DNA of 6,280 nucleotides from contig CAZXDS010000191.1 of assembly GCA_964639525.1 (NCBI GenBank), positions 1 through 6,280 on the forward strand, read 5' to 3'. The stretch is from CAZXDS01 sp964639525. Its GTDB lineage: Bacteria; Bacteroidota; Ignavibacteria; Ignavibacteriales; Melioribacteraceae. Of this stretch, positions 5,417-6,280 are shown in pieces (positions within the stretch are counted from its first letter, which is position 1; each line of letters begins with the position of its first letter). The position numbers and the translations under genes are program-made. The notes beneath the pieces are model-generated. The model ran no database searches, was not told the origin of the DNA, and saw only the letters and a program-made list of their open reading frames with translations.

Positions 5417-6280
5417 TTAAAAAAGTTTTCCTAAAATTCCTGTTGAATCAAGCAGTACTAAAAATATTAAGACAGGGGCAAAATATTTCAAAAAGATTTT
5501 CCAGAAGAAAATTATTTTCGGATAATTATCAAACAATTTTTCCGAACCTTGTTTTAAATTAACAAGAGCTTTATCAAATCCCCAAACATAAGCTACGAAT
5601 ATCGAAATTAACAATCCGCCCAAAGGAAGTAGAACATTTGAAGCTAAAAAATCCACAAAATCAAAAAAGTTTAACCCGAATATTTTAAATCCGCTCATTA
5701 AATTAAAAGATAAAGCACTTGGAACTCCAACGAGAAAAGTTACAAAGCCGAATACCAGTACTGCGTTGTGCCTTTTCCACTTACGTTCGTCAACAAAATA
5801 CGCAATTACAACCTCTAACAATGAAATAGCAGATGTAAGTGCCGCAATTGTTAAAAGAAGAAAAAACATAATTGAAAATACATATCCACCTGACATTTTA
5901 GTAAATACAACAGGCAAGGTATGAAAGATAAGTCCCGGTCCAACATCCGGGCTTTGACCAGTTGCAAAAACTGCAGAAAAAATTGCAACACCGGCAATTA
6001 GTGCAACAATTGTATCGAGAAAAACAATTTGAACAGCAGCGCTGGGAATGTTATCCTTTTTTGACATATAACTGCCGTATATCATCATTGCACCCATTCC
6101 TAAACTTAAAGTAAAAAAGGCATGCCCTAATGCAATCAAAACTGCTCCGGGTGTTATATGACTCCAATCCGGTTTCAGCAAAAAATCAACTCCTTTACTT
6201 GCGCCATCCATTGTTAAACCGCGTATCATTAATATAAGTAGTATTAAAATAAGAAGCGGCATCATAATTTTACTTGCTCT
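5417..6280 (-). CDS. sodium-dependent transporter, NSS/SNF family, 5' end outside window
   Basis: This is the C-terminal 287 residues of a LeuT-fold neurotransmitter:sodium symporter homologue (inner membrane, probably Na+-coupled amino-acid uptake). The reading frame is open to the right edge (RASKIMMPLL), so the ATG at 6265 is an internal Met in transmembrane segment 5, not the start. The broken TM6 motif appears as ALGHAFFTLSLGMGAM, with His where the family nearly always has Gln. The TM7 region has an Asp (codon 6014-6016) at about the place of the acidic residue that replaces chloride in bacterial members. TM8 has AALTSAISLLEV, the Thr-Ser pair that coordinates Na+ in LeuT. The chain stops after the eleventh helix, as in 11-TM bacterial members of the MhsT/Tyt1 type. 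Substrate cannot be told. Confidence 0.9.
   Translation of the reverse strand, partial: RASKIMMPLLILILLILMIRGLTMDGASKGVDFLLKPDWSHITPGAVLIALGHAFFTLSLGMGAMMIYGSYMSKKDNIPSAAVQIVFLDTIVALIAGVAIFSAVFATGQSPDVGPGLIFHTLPVVFTKMSGGYVFSIMFFLLLTIAALTSAISLLEVVIAYFVDERKWKRHNAVLVFGFVTFLVGVPSALSFNLMSGFKIFGLNFFDFVDFLASNVLLPLGGLLISIFVAYVWGFDKALVNLKQGSEKLFDNYPKIIFFWKIFLKYFAPVLIFLVLLDSTGILGKLF

Noticed and set aside
5197..5562. 121-codon open frame on the + strand across the symporter/NSS junction
   Set aside because: It is antisense to two recognised transporter genes with no ribosome binding site or family resemblance.
6260..6265. ATG ATG as the start of the NSS transporter
   Set aside because: The frame stays open to the window edge and the sequence there matches the middle of the family (before TM6), so the true start is outside the window.

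Overview
This is an AT-rich, gene-dense bacterial chromosomal segment from a draft assembly: it contains one 100-N gap. It carries six genes, all of recognisable housekeeping or transport families. The proteins have the flavour of the Bacteroidota/Chlorobiota (FCB) group, perhaps an Ignavibacteria-like lineage. Supporting signs are the wording of L21, an LDH-like malate dehydrogenase, a group-III-type phosphofructokinase, and TAnnTTTG-type promoter elements ahead of rplU and mdh. This placement is inference from pattern memory, not from a search.

Layout. Bases 1-414 hold no gene I can support, but they contain several inverted repeats and a candidate promoter leading into rplU. rplU (L21, 427-735) and rpmA (L27, 753-1010) form a short + strand ribosomal-protein operon. 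It ends at a bidirectional intrinsic terminator (1026-1056). Facing it on the - strand, in order of transcription, are a 5'-truncated NSS-family sodium-dependent transporter (5417-6280), an alanine/glycine:cation symporter (3801-5396), a phosphofructokinase with pyrophosphate-type active-site residues (2191-3390) and malate dehydrogenase (1083-2048). The two transporters are 20 nt apart and probably share an mRNA. pfk and mdh each have their own leader and strong Shine-Dalgarno sequence, so they are probably separate units.

Function. The two sodium-coupled carriers would bring in amino acids. The reversible PPi-type PFK and the NAD-type MDH serve central carbon metabolism (glycolysis/gluconeogenesis and the TCA cycle or malate-oxaloacetate exchange). 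Nothing shows direct cooperation beyond shared orientation.

The most unusual items are non-coding. (1) The N gap is flanked by two identical 55-bp copies of the pfk start region, which looks like unmerged k-mer-overlapping contig ends rather than biology. (2) A perfect 20-bp inverted repeat lies between the symporter and pfk, and its loop repeats part of one arm, allowing an alternative fold. (3) A perfect 12-bp hairpin and a second hairpin/direct-repeat cluster sit just upstream of rplU and could be a ribosomal-protein leader or operator. I see no mobile element, CRISPR array, tRNA/rRNA or clearly new gene system.
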